Positions 8,582-16,027 of a stretch of DNA of 64,000 nt are shown here, piece by piece. The stretch lies in NCBI RefSeq assembly GCF_001542625.1, contig NZ_CP016279.1, positions 2,170,001 to 2,234,000 on the forward strand, in the 5' to 3' direction. This DNA comes from Streptomyces griseochromogenes (lineage in GTDB: Bacteria; Actinomycetota; Actinomycetes; Streptomycetales; Streptomycetaceae). Made by a program: the position numbers and the translations under genes. Position 1 is the first letter of the stretch. Each line of letters opens with the position of its first letter. Under the pieces are notes generated by a model. It searched no databases, had not been told where the DNA came from, and worked only from the letters and a program-made list of their open reading frames with translations.

Positions 8582-8701
8582 GACGCGGCGCCCCCTGCCC
8601 GTAGCGGTGCCCTGACGGACATGGGTGAACAGGTAGGTGGAGCGGGGTGCACGATCACAGAACGTATGCAACCCATTGGCAGAGTTTGCGTCAAGTGACC
8701 A

Positions 8702-8729
8702 GAGGCAGTGGCGATCATGCCACTGCCTC
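8702..8729 (-). terminator. Terminator hairpin of the glu transporter operon
   Basis: GAGGCAGTGGC (8702-8712) and GCCACTGCCTC (8719-8729) form a perfect 11-bp stem with the hexaloop GATCAT. It lies 29 bp past the stop codon of the last transporter gene (8758) and before the monooxygenase promoter. Confidence 0.75.
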
Positions 8730-8757
8730 CAGATGGGTCAAGCCGCTTGAGTGATCG

Positions 8758-9651
8758 TCACCTTTCGGCGCCGGTCGCCGCCGTCCCCGCTATCGCCGCC
8801 GCGTCCTGGACCCCGATCACCGCGCCGGTCGACTTCTTGCGCCGCCGCAGCCGTCCCTCCAGCCAGCTCGCGAACGAGGTGAGCGAGAAGTTGATGGCCA
8901 CGAAGATGACGGCCACGACGGTGAAGGAGGCGATGGTGTTGGCGCCGTAGTAGCTGCTCATCGTGCTCGCCGAGGAGAGCAGTTCGGGGAAGGTGAGGAT
9001 GGCGCCGCCGATCGCGGTGTCCTTCACGATCACGACGAGCTGGCTGACGATCGCCGGCAGCATCGTGGTGACGGCCTGCGGCAGCAGGATGAGCCGCATG
9101 ACCTGCCCCTTGCGCAGGCCGATCGCCAGGGCCGCCTCGTTCTGCCCCTTCGGCAGGGCGAGGATGCCCGCGCGGACGATCTCCGCGAGCACGGAGGCGT
9201 TGTACAGCACCAGGCCGGTGACGACCGCGTACAGCGGACGGTCGTCAGAACTGACGTCCGTGTACTGGCTGTACAGCTCCATCCCGAAGATCATCAGGAC
9301 CAGTACCGGGATCGCCCGGAAGAACTCGACCACGGCGGTGGCCGGAACCCGCACCCACGCATGGTCCGAGAGCCGGGATATGCCGAGCACCGCGCCCAGC
9401 GGCAGCGCGATGATCATCGCCAGCGCCGCAGCCTTCAGCGTGTTCTGCAGGCCGGGCCATATGTAGGTCGAGTAGGCCTCGGTGCCGCTGAGGTACGGCT
9501 TCCACAGCGCCCATTCCAGCTGGCCCTTGTCGTCGAGGGACTTGTAGACCCACCACACGACGGCCGCGAGGACGACCAGGAAGGCCGCCGTGTACAGGAC
9601 GTTGCGCCGCTTGGCGCGGGGCCCTTGAGCGTCGTACAGGACCGAACTCAT
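8758..9651 (-). CDS. gluD: Amino-acid ABC transporter permease (GluD-type)
   Basis: A 297-residue inner-membrane protein and last gene of a four-gene operon. It has an N-terminal membrane segment (about residues 19-38) and the His/Glu/Gln permease core with five more segments. The EAA loop is EIVRAGILALPKGQNEAALAIGLRKGQVMRLILLPQA, which docks to the ATPase. The C-terminal tail (after about 265) is charged. Its start ATG overlaps the stop of gluC by 4 bp (9648-9651). It pairs with GluC as the heterodimeric channel. The order ATPase, binding protein, permease, permease matches the glutamate system GluABCD of actinobacteria. Glutamate is the likely but unproven substrate. Confidence 0.88.
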   Translation of the reverse strand: MSSVLYDAQGPRAKRRNVLYTAAFLVVLAAVVWWVYKSLDDKGQLEWALWKPYLSGTEAYSTYIWPGLQNTLKAAALAMIIALPLGAVLGISRLSDHAWVRVPATAVVEFFRAIPVLVLMIFGMELYSQYTDVSSDDRPLYAVVTGLVLYNASVLAEIVRAGILALPKGQNEAALAIGLRKGQVMRLILLPQAVTTMLPAIVSQLVVIVKDTAIGGAILTFPELLSSASTMSSYYGANTIASFTVVAVIFVAINFSLTSFASWLEGRLRRRKKSTGAVIGVQDAAAIAGTAATGAER

Positions 9652-10313
9652 CGCTTCACCGCCACCTTCTTGCTCACCCGGCCGAGAAGCAGACCGGTCG
9701 GCAGCGTCAGGCAGCAGAACCCGAAGGCGATGACCGCGGAGATCGCCAGCAGCTGCGCCTCGTTCTCCAGCATCGTCTTCATCAGGACCGCCGCTTCCGC
9801 CACGCCGATCGCGGCCGCCACCGTCGTGTTCTTCGTCAACGCGATCAGCACGTTGGTCAGCGGGAGGACGGCCGCGCGGAAGGCCTGCGGCAGCACGATC
9901 AGACCCAGCACCTGGGTGAAGTTCAGGCCGATGGCCCGGGCCGCCTCCGCCTGGCCGACCGGCACTGTGTTGATGCCGGCGCGGATCGCCTCGCAGACGA
10001 AGGCCGAGGTGTAGACGATCAGGCCGAGCACGGCCAGCCGGAAGCTCTGCGTGTCGACCTGGTCCGAGCCCAGGGTGACGCCCAGCGTGTCCTTCAGGCC
10101 GAGCGAGGCGAACAGGATGATCACCGTGAGCGGGATGTTCCGCACGATGTTCACGTAGGCGGTGGCGAAACCGCGCATGAGGGGCACCGGGCCCACCCGC
10201 ATGCCGGCCAGCAAGGTGCCCCAGATCAGGGAGCCCACGGCCGACAGCAGCGTGAGCTGTACCGTCGTCCAGAACGCGCCCAGCACGTCGTACTTGTCAA
10301 GAAAGTCGAACAC
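9648..10313 (-). CDS. gluC: Amino-acid ABC transporter permease (GluC-type)
   Basis: A 221-residue permease with about five membrane helices. The EAA loop is EAIRAGINTVPVGQAEAARAIGLNFTQVLGLIVLPQAFRAAVLPLTN, contacting the ATP-binding subunit. The start FDFLDKYDVLGAFWTTVQLTLLS is typical of the polar amino-acid permease family. It is coupled to gluD by a 4-bp overlap and separated from gluB by 74 bp containing a strong hairpin (10345-10376). It forms the membrane channel with GluD. Confidence 0.88.
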   Translation of the reverse strand: MFDFLDKYDVLGAFWTTVQLTLLSAVGSLIWGTLLAGMRVGPVPLMRGFATAYVNIVRNIPLTVIILFASLGLKDTLGVTLGSDQVDTQSFRLAVLGLIVYTSAFVCEAIRAGINTVPVGQAEAARAIGLNFTQVLGLIVLPQAFRAAVLPLTNVLIALTKNTTVAAAIGVAEAAVLMKTMLENEAQLLAISAVIAFGFCCLTLPTGLLLGRVSKKVAVKR

Positions 10314-10344
10314 GATCTCCCGCGCTTCCGCGTGTAGGGATGCC

Positions 10345-10376
10345 CCGGTGCGCCGCTCTCACGGACGGCGCACCGG
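10345..10376 (-). promoter_or_regulatory. Intercistronic hairpin between gluB and gluC
   Basis: CCGGTGCGCCG (10345-10355) and CGGCGCACCGG (10366-10376) make a perfect 11-bp stem with a 10-nt loop just after the gluB stop. Hairpins in this position in binding-protein-dependent operons commonly act as partial terminators or 3' mRNA stabilisers, so that the binding protein is made in excess over the permeases. That role is inferred from position. Confidence 0.6.
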
Positions 10377-10387
10377 CGGGCACTGCC

Positions 10388-11221
10388 TCAGCTCTTGATG
10401 TCGCCGATCTTCGGAGCGGGCTCGTTCTTGTAGTTGGCCGGGCCGAAGTTCTTCTCCACGGCCGTCTTCCAGGAACCGTCGGAGACCATCTCCTCCAGCG
10501 CCTTGTTGATCTTGGCCTTGAGGTCGCTGCCCTTCTTGACGCCGATGCCGTAGTTCTCGTTGGTCATCTTGAAGGCGCCGAGCTTGAACTTGCCCTTGAA
10601 CTGGGGCTGGGCGGCGTAACCGGCGAGGATCGAGTCGTCTGTGGTCAGGGCGTCGATGGCCTTGCTCTGCAGACCGGTCAGGCAGGCCGAGTACGTCGGG
10701 TACTGCTGCAGCTGCGCCTTCGGGGCCAGCTTGTCGTGCACGTTCTGAGCCGACGTCGACCCCGCCACCGAACACAGCTTCTTCTTGTTCAGGTCCGACG
10801 GCGACTTGATGGTGCTGTCGTCCGCGCGGATCAGCACGTCCTGGTGGGCCAGCAGATACGGACCGGCGAAGTCGACCTTCTTCTGACGCTCCGGCGTGAT
10901 CGAGTAGGAAGCGGCGATGAAGTCGACGTCACCGCGCTGCAGCATGGTCTCGCGGTCGGCGCTCTTCGACTGCTTCCACTCGATCTGCTTGGCGCTGTAA
11001 CCGAGCTTCTTGGCGACATAGGTGGCCACGTCGACGTCGAAGCCCGTGTAGCCCTGCGGGGTCTGCTGGCCGATGCCCGGCTGGTCGTACTTGATGCCGA
11101 TGGCGATCTTCTTGCCACCGCCGGAGGAGTCGTCGTTCTTCTTGCCGCCGCCGCACGCGGTGACGGACACGGCGAGGGCGAGGGTGACGGCCGAGGCGGC
11201 GGTGACCTTGCGGAGCTTCAT
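10388..11221 (-). CDS. gluB: Amino-acid ABC transporter substrate-binding lipoprotein (GluB-type)
   Basis: A 277-residue protein starting MKLRKVTAASAVTLALAVSVTACGGG. The ATG complementary to 11219-11221 has AAAGGA about 8 nt upstream; an ATG three codons earlier is less well placed. The signal peptide ends in the lipobox VTAC, so the mature protein should be lipid-anchored at the Cys and lie outside the membrane. The body is a family 3 periplasmic-binding fold (IGIKYDQPGIGQQTPQGYTGFDVDVATYVAKKLG; DRETMLQRGDVDFIAASYSIT). It captures polar amino acids, probably glutamate, and delivers them to GluC/GluD. Confidence 0.9.
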   Translation of the reverse strand: MKLRKVTAASAVTLALAVSVTACGGGKKNDDSSGGGKKIAIGIKYDQPGIGQQTPQGYTGFDVDVATYVAKKLGYSAKQIEWKQSKSADRETMLQRGDVDFIAASYSITPERQKKVDFAGPYLLAHQDVLIRADDSTIKSPSDLNKKKLCSVAGSTSAQNVHDKLAPKAQLQQYPTYSACLTGLQSKAIDALTTDDSILAGYAAQPQFKGKFKLGAFKMTNENYGIGVKKGSDLKAKINKALEEMVSDGSWKTAVEKNFGPANYKNEPAPKIGDIKS

Positions 11222-11301
11222 GGTGAACATCCTTTGAGTGGTGAAAGACGAGGTCCGTGACGGACGGGTGGCCTCAGGTCGTCGGCAGGGCCGGGTGCGC
11301 C

Positions 11302-12078
11302 TCAGTGGTGCAGGATCTTCGAGAGGAAGTCCTTGGCCCGGTCGCTGCGCGGATTGCTGAAGAACTGCTCCGGCGCGGCCTGTTCGACGATCCGGCCGTC
11401 CGCCATGAAGACCACCCGGTTCGCGGCCGAACGAGCGAAGCCCATCTCGTGGGTGACGACGATCATCGTCATGCCCTCACGGGCGAGCTGCTGCATGACC
11501 TCGAGAACCTCGTTGATCATCTCGGGGTCGAGGGCCGAGGTCGGCTCGTCGAAGAGCATCACCTTCGGGCCCATCGCCAGCGCCCGCGCGATGGCGACGC
11601 GCTGCTGCTGGCCGCCGGAGAGCTGCGCGGGGTACTTGTCGGCCTGGGTGCCCACACCGACCCGGTCGAGCAGGGCCCGGGCCTTCTCCTCGGCCTGCTT
11701 CTTGTCCGTCCTGCGGACCTTGACCTGCCCCAGCATCACGTTCTCGAGCACGGTCTTGTGCGCGAAGAGGTTGAAGGACTGGAAGACCATCCCCACGTCC
11801 GCCCGCAGCCGGGCCAGTTCCCTGCCCTCGTGCGGCAGGGCCTTGCCGTCGATGGTGATGGCGCCCGAGTCGATCGTCTCCAGGCGGTTGATGGTGCGGC
11901 ACAGGGTCGACTTTCCGGACCCAGAGGGCCCGATGACCACGACGACCTCGCCGCGGGCGATCGTCAGGTCGATGTCCTGGAGGACGTGCAACGCGCCGAA
12001 GTGCTTGTTGACGCTCTTCAGGACGACCAGTTCGTCGGTCGCGGCCGCGTTTTCCTTGGCCACCGATACTTCGGTCAT
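11302..12078 (-). CDS. gluA: Amino-acid ABC transporter ATP-binding protein (GluA-type)
   Basis: A 258-residue ATPase starting [28 protein letters not shown]; the first 17 residues precede the usual domain start. Walker A is GPSGSGKST, the signature is [15 protein letters not shown], Walker B is [12 protein letters not shown], and the H-loop is VTHEMGF. These place it in the polar amino-acid uptake class (GlnQ/HisP). It is the first gene of the operon gluA-gluB-gluC-gluD, which ends at the hairpin 8702-8729. The promoter must lie in 12079-12374, shared with the divergent response-regulator gene. Confidence 0.92.
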   Translation of the reverse strand: MTEVSVAKENAAATDELVVLKSVNKHFGALHVLQDIDLTIARGEVVVVIGPSGSGKSTLCRTINRLETIDSGAITIDGKALPHEGRELARLRADVGMVFQSFNLFAHKTVLENVMLGQVKVRRTDKKQAEEKARALLDRVGVGTQADKYPAQLSGGQQQRVAIARALAMGPKVMLFDEPTSALDPEMINEVLEVMQQLAREGMTMIVVTHEMGFARSAANRVVFMADGRIVEQAAPEQFFSNPRSDRAKDFLSKILHH

Positions 12079-12296
12079 CGCTCTCGGGCTCCGTCCTCCT
12101 CGGGTTTTCGAGGACAGTAGTGAGAGGCTGTGACCTGCGTCATCACATCTGAGGGAGATCTGAGCATCACGATCCGATAGCAATCGGACACGTGTCGTAG
12201 CACTTGTGCCCGGTGTGCATATCGGCCGGATAACGGAAGCGATCGGCAACCGGAACCCTCTTGACGCCGTCCTTGTCCATCGGCGTGACTTCCTTG

Positions 12297-12314
12297 GTGC
12301 ACGCGCGCGTGCAC
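12297..12314. promoter_or_regulatory. 18-bp perfect palindrome upstream of the response-regulator gene
   Basis: GTGCACGCGCGCGTGCAC reads the same on both strands. It lies 61 bp upstream of the response-regulator start. It sits between TTGGTG (12294-12299) and GATACA (12319-12324), which could be a weak -35/-10 pair, so a protein bound here would block that promoter. The rest of the 296-bp gap to gluA holds one short uncertain reading frame (12167-12280, minus) and no other feature I could support. Confidence 0.45.
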
Positions 12315-12374
12315 ACGAGATACAAGCCGAGCGAGAACCATGACCGTATGACCGATGAACCGGAGGGGGCCGGG

Positions 12375-13061
12375 ATGAGGCTGCTGCTCGTCGAGGACGA
12401 CAACCACGTCGCCGCGGCTCTGTCCGCCGTCCTCACGCGGCACGGCTTCGAGGTCACCCACGCGCGCAGCGGTGAGGAGGCCCTGCAGGCTCTCGTCCCC
12501 GAGGGCGCCGGTTTCGGTGTGGTCCTGCTCGACCTGGGCCTGCCCGACCAGGACGGTTACGAGGTCTGCGGCAAGATCCGCAAGCGCACCGGCACCCCGG
12601 TGATCATGGTCACCGCGCGCTCCGACGTCCGCTCCCGCATCCACGGTCTGAACCTGGGAGCCGACGACTACGTGGTGAAGCCCTACGACACCGGGGAGCT
12701 GCTGGCCCGCATCCACGCCGTCAGCCGGCGCACCGCCCACGAGGAACCCGCGCCCGGCGGCGAGAGCGCCCTGAACCTCGGTCCGGTCCGCATCGAACTG
12801 CCCACCCGGCAGGTCAGCGTGGACGGTTCGGTCGTCCAGCTGACGCGCAAGGAGTTCGATCTGCTCGCGCTGCTCGCCCAGCGCCCGGGAGTGGTCTTCC
12901 GGCGGGAGCAGATCATCAGCGAGGTGTGGCGGACCAGCTGGGAGGGCACGGGCCGCACCCTGGAGGTGCATGTCGCCTCCCTGCGCGCCAAGCTGCGCAT
13001 GCCCGCGCTGATCGAGACCGTACGCGGCGTCGGCTACCGGCTCGTCGCCCCGGCCGCCTAG
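12375..13061 (+). CDS. OmpR/PhoB-family response regulator
   Basis: A 228-residue protein starting [19 protein letters not shown] 12375 is chosen because GGAGGGGG lies 5 nt upstream and it gives a standard receiver start. The receiver domain (residues 1-115) has the acidic pair EDD, the phosphorylatable Asp in [10 protein letters not shown], and the switch Lys in [10 protein letters not shown]. The C-terminal winged helix (about 135-225) ends with [14 protein letters not shown] and [10 protein letters not shown]. The kinase gene follows 9 bp downstream, so the two are one unit. It is divergent from the glu operon and might control it; no operator evidence beyond the palindrome is visible. Confidence 0.92.
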   Translation: MRLLLVEDDNHVAAALSAVLTRHGFEVTHARSGEEALQALVPEGAGFGVVLLDLGLPDQDGYEVCGKIRKRTGTPVIMVTARSDVRSRIHGLNLGADDYVVKPYDTGELLARIHAVSRRTAHEEPAPGGESALNLGPVRIELPTRQVSVDGSVVQLTRKEFDLLALLAQRPGVVFRREQIISEVWRTSWEGTGRTLEVHVASLRAKLRMPALIETVRGVGYRLVAPAA

Positions 13062-13070
13062 CGGGCACGG

Positions 13071-14501
13071 GTGCGCACACGGCTCCTGCCGCTGCTCATC
13101 GTCCTGATGGCGGCCGTACTCCTCGCCCTCGGCGTCCCGCTCGCCGTCAGTGTGGCCGCCGGCCAGCAGCAGACGGTGGTCGTCGACCGGATCGACGACA
13201 CGGCGCGCTTCGCCGCGCTCGCCCAGTTCGTCACCGACGGGCCGAGCGGACCCCGCCATGGGGCTCCGGACGAACGCCAGGAGACGCTGCGGCGGGAACT
13301 GGACAGCTACTACGGCGTCTACGGCATCCGCGCGGGCGTCTTCTTCCGCAACGGCTCGGCCATGGGCAACGCCCCCGGCGACTGGTTCGTACCCGCGACC
13401 GGGGAGGTGCGGGAGGCGTTCGACGAAGCGCTGCTGAGCCGCCGCAGCCACGATCCCCGGCAGGTGTGGCCCTGGCAGCGCAGCCGGCTGGTCGTCGCCT
13501 CCCCGGTGATCCGGGACGGGGACGTCGTGGCGGTGGTGGTCACCGACTCGCCCACCGGACAGATGCGTTCGCGGATCCTGCGCGGCTGGCTGTTCATCGG
13601 GGCCGGCGAGATCGCCGCCATGCTGCTCGCCGTCGGCGCCGCGCTGCGGCTGACCGGCTGGGTGCTCAGACCGGTACGGGTTCTGGACGCCACCACCCAC
13701 GACATCGCCACCGGGCGCCTCAAGTCCCGGGTCGCCGCCGCCGGCGGGCCGCCGGAACTCAGAAGGCTGGCCCGCTCGTTCAACGAGATGGCGGACAACG
13801 TCGAGGACGTGCTGGAGCAGCAGCGCGCCTTCGTCGCGGACGCCTCGCACCAGTTGCGCAACCCGCTCTCGGCGCTGCTGCTGCGCATCGAGCTGCTCGC
13901 CCTCGAACTCCCTGAGGGCAACGAGGAGATCGCCTCGGTCCGCACCGAGGGCAAGCGCCTCGCGCAGGTCCTGGACGACCTGCTCGACCTGGCGCTGGCC
14001 GAGCACGCCGAGGCCGACCTCGCCGTGTGCGACATCGGCGCGCTGGCCGAGGAGCGGGTGGCCGCCTGGTCACCGGCCGCCGCGGCCAAGGACGTCCGGC
14101 TGGCCGGCAACTGCCCGCCGACCACCGCCTGGGCCGACCCGATCGCCCTGTCCAGCGCGCTGGACGCGGTGATCGACAACGCCGTGAAGTTCGCCCCCGA
14201 GGGCGGCACGGTCGAGGTCGCCGTCACCTCCGACGGCGACACCTCTACGATCGTGGTCACCGACACCGGTCCCGGCCTCACCGATGAGGAACTCGCACGC
14301 GTGGGCGACCGTTTCTGGCGCAGCGGCCGCCATCAGAACGTGAAGGGCTCGGGCCTCGGCCTGTCCATCAGCCGCGCCCTGCTCGCCGCGGGCGGCGGCT
14401 CGATGACCTACGAGCACCACGAGCCGCGCGGGCTGCGGGTGACGGTGACGGTGCCGAGGCACGGGGAGCCGGGCCAGGCGCCGCCCGAGGAGCCTCGCTA
14501 G
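13071..14501 (+). CDS. Sensor histidine kinase
   Basis: A 476-residue membrane kinase starting at GTG 13071. Membrane segment 1 spans residues 5-27, an extracytoplasmic sensor domain runs to about 160, and segment 2 spans about 168-190. A HAMP linker follows. The phosphorylated His is in FVADASHQLRNPLSALLLRIE (about residues 252-272). The ATPase boxes are DNAVKFAPEGG, DTGPGLTDEEL and GSGLGLSISRALLAAGGG. It pairs with the response regulator upstream. The signal is unknown. Its last 4 bp overlap the convergent TAXI gene end (14498-14501). Confidence 0.92.
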   Translation: MRTRLLPLLIVLMAAVLLALGVPLAVSVAAGQQQTVVVDRIDDTARFAALAQFVTDGPSGPRHGAPDERQETLRRELDSYYGVYGIRAGVFFRNGSAMGNAPGDWFVPATGEVREAFDEALLSRRSHDPRQVWPWQRSRLVVASPVIRDGDVVAVVVTDSPTGQMRSRILRGWLFIGAGEIAAMLLAVGAALRLTGWVLRPVRVLDATTHDIATGRLKSRVAAAGGPPELRRLARSFNEMADNVEDVLEQQRAFVADASHQLRNPLSALLLRIELLALELPEGNEEIASVRTEGKRLAQVLDDLLDLALAEHAEADLAVCDIGALAEERVAAWSPAAAAKDVRLAGNCPPTTAWADPIALSSALDAVIDNAVKFAPEGGTVEVAVTSDGDTSTIVVTDTGPGLTDEELARVGDRFWRSGRHQNVKGSGLGLSISRALLAAGGGSMTYEHHEPRGLRVTVTVPRHGEPGQAPPEEPR

Positions 14502-15496
14502 GGCTTGACCGACCGGTAGTAGCGACGGGCGCCCTCCTGCAGGGGCAGCGGGTCGGTGTAGATCGCGGTGCGCAGGTCGACCAGCTGTGCGGAGTGGACA
14601 TGGGCCCCGATGCCGTCACGGCTCTTGATCACCGTGCGGGTGACCCACTCGGTCAGCCGGGGATCCATGTCCTTGCGGGTCATCAGCAGGTTGGACACCG
14701 CGATCGTCGGCACCGCGGAGCCGTGCTGTACGGACGGGTACGCCGACTCGGGCATGTTGGTGACCCGGTAGTAACGGGCCGCGTCCCCGGCGGCGTGCAG
14801 TTTGGTGACAAGGCCGCCGTCGATCGGCACGAACGTGAAGCCGGACCTCTTGGCCAGCTCGACCAGCCCCTTGGTGGGCAGCCCGCCCGACCAGAAGAAG
14901 GCGTCGATCCCGCCCCGCTCAAGACGGGCCGGCCCGGTGTCTATGCCGTCCGCGACCGCGGTGATGTCCTTGCGCGGGTCGATGCCCGCCGCCCTGAGCA
15001 CCCGGGTCGCGATCAGCCGCACCCCGGAGTCGGGCAGACCGATGGCGACCCGCTTGTGCCGCAGGTCGGCGACGCTGCGGACCTTCGAGCCGCGCGGCAC
15101 GACCAGCTGAAGGTAGTCGTCGTAGAGCCTGGCCACCCCGCGCAGCCGGCCGGCGCCGGCGCGGTCCTGCGTCTCGTACGCCTCCACGGCGTCGGCCGCC
15201 GCGATGGTGAAGTCGGCCTTTCCGGTCGCCACCCGCTGGACGTTCTCCTGCGAACCGGCGCTGTTCAGCAGCTTCACCGTCAGACCCGGCATGTCCCTGC
15301 TCAGCTCGGTGCGCAGCCGCTCGCCGTACTCCTGGTAGACCCCGCGCGGCGTGCCCGTGCTGAAGACGATCGTTCCGCTCGGCGGCTTCTCGCCCAGGGG
15401 CAGCAGCCACCACAGCAGCAGTCCGAGGGTCACGACACCGACGGCCGTGGCCTGCAGCGCGCGGCGGCCGCTGAGAGGGGGGAACACCTTGGGCAT
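14498..15496 (-). CDS. TAXI-family solute-binding protein (TRAP-associated type), membrane-anchored
   Basis: A 332-residue protein read from the ATG complementary to 15494-15496 (MPKVFPPLSGRRALQATAVGVVTLGLLLWWLLPLG). The frame is open to 15613 but only with Pro/Ala-rich sequence. A single membrane anchor or uncleaved signal lies at about residues 12-33. The rest is the TAXI fold: IVFSTGTPRGVYQEYGERL is the glycine-rich ligand-loop start, followed by VATGKADFTIAAADAVEAY and VAIGLPDSGVRLIATRVL. TAXI proteins bind small organic acids such as glutamate for TRAP transporters. No TRAP permease gene is nearby, so it may act as a sensor for the adjacent kinase. That link is inference. Confidence 0.82.
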   Translation of the reverse strand: MPKVFPPLSGRRALQATAVGVVTLGLLLWWLLPLGEKPPSGTIVFSTGTPRGVYQEYGERLRTELSRDMPGLTVKLLNSAGSQENVQRVATGKADFTIAAADAVEAYETQDRAGAGRLRGVARLYDDYLQLVVPRGSKVRSVADLRHKRVAIGLPDSGVRLIATRVLRAAGIDPRKDITAVADGIDTGPARLERGGIDAFFWSGGLPTKGLVELAKRSGFTFVPIDGGLVTKLHAAGDAARYYRVTNMPESAYPSVQHGSAVPTIAVSNLLMTRKDMDPRLTEWVTRTVIKSRDGIGAHVHSAQLVDLRTAIYTDPLPLQEGARRYYRSVKP

Positions 15497-15604
15497 GCGG
15501 GCGATCCTGCCAGGCCGTGCACGGGGCTGACCAGGGCCGGGGTCACGGCGGGGCGCCGGGGTGAGCGGGGCGGCGCTGTCAGTGGCGGCCGTTAGAGTCG
15601 CCGT

Positions 15605-16012
15605 ATGAGCCATTCACCCGCCCACCTCGTCCGTGAGTTCCACCGCACCTTCGGCCTCGACGCCCGCGCCACGCCGAGCGAGGTGAGCCCCGAACTGGCC
15701 GCGCAGCGCGGGGAACTGCTCGCCGAGGAGGCCGCGGAGGTCGCCGAGGTGTCGGTCGAGGGCCCGCTGGACCGGCTCGCGCACGAGCTGGCGGACGTGG
15801 TCTACGTGGCGTACGGCACGGCCCTGGTCCATGGCATCGACCTCGACGCGGTGATCGCCGAGATCCACCGCGCCAACATGAGCAAGCTCGGCCCCGACGG
15901 GGAAGTCGCCCGCCGTGCCGACGGCAAGGTCCTCAAGGGCGAGCACTACCGGGCGCCGGACGTCTCGGCCGTCCTGCGCCGCCAGGGCTGGATACCGGGC
16001 GGCGCGGCCTGA
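15605..16012 (+). CDS. MazG-like nucleotide pyrophosphohydrolase family protein
   Basis: A 135-residue all-helical protein. GELLAEEAAEVAE followed by LDRLAHELADVVYVAYGTALVHGIDLD is the E-x-x-E ... E-x-x-D metal-binding pattern of the MazG/all-alpha NTP pyrophosphohydrolase superfamily. The family hydrolyses (d)NTPs to monophosphates and removes damaged or excess nucleotides. IHRANMSKLGPDGEVARRADGKVLKGEHYRAPDV is the typical tail of this small subgroup, in which substrates are rarely known. ATG 15605 is the only good start. It is divergent from the TAXI gene. Confidence 0.82.
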   Translation: MSHSPAHLVREFHRTFGLDARATPSEVSPELAAQRGELLAEEAAEVAEVSVEGPLDRLAHELADVVYVAYGTALVHGIDLDAVIAEIHRANMSKLGPDGEVARRADGKVLKGEHYRAPDVSAVLRRQGWIPGGAA

Positions 16013-16027
16013 CGTCCGCGACGGCGC

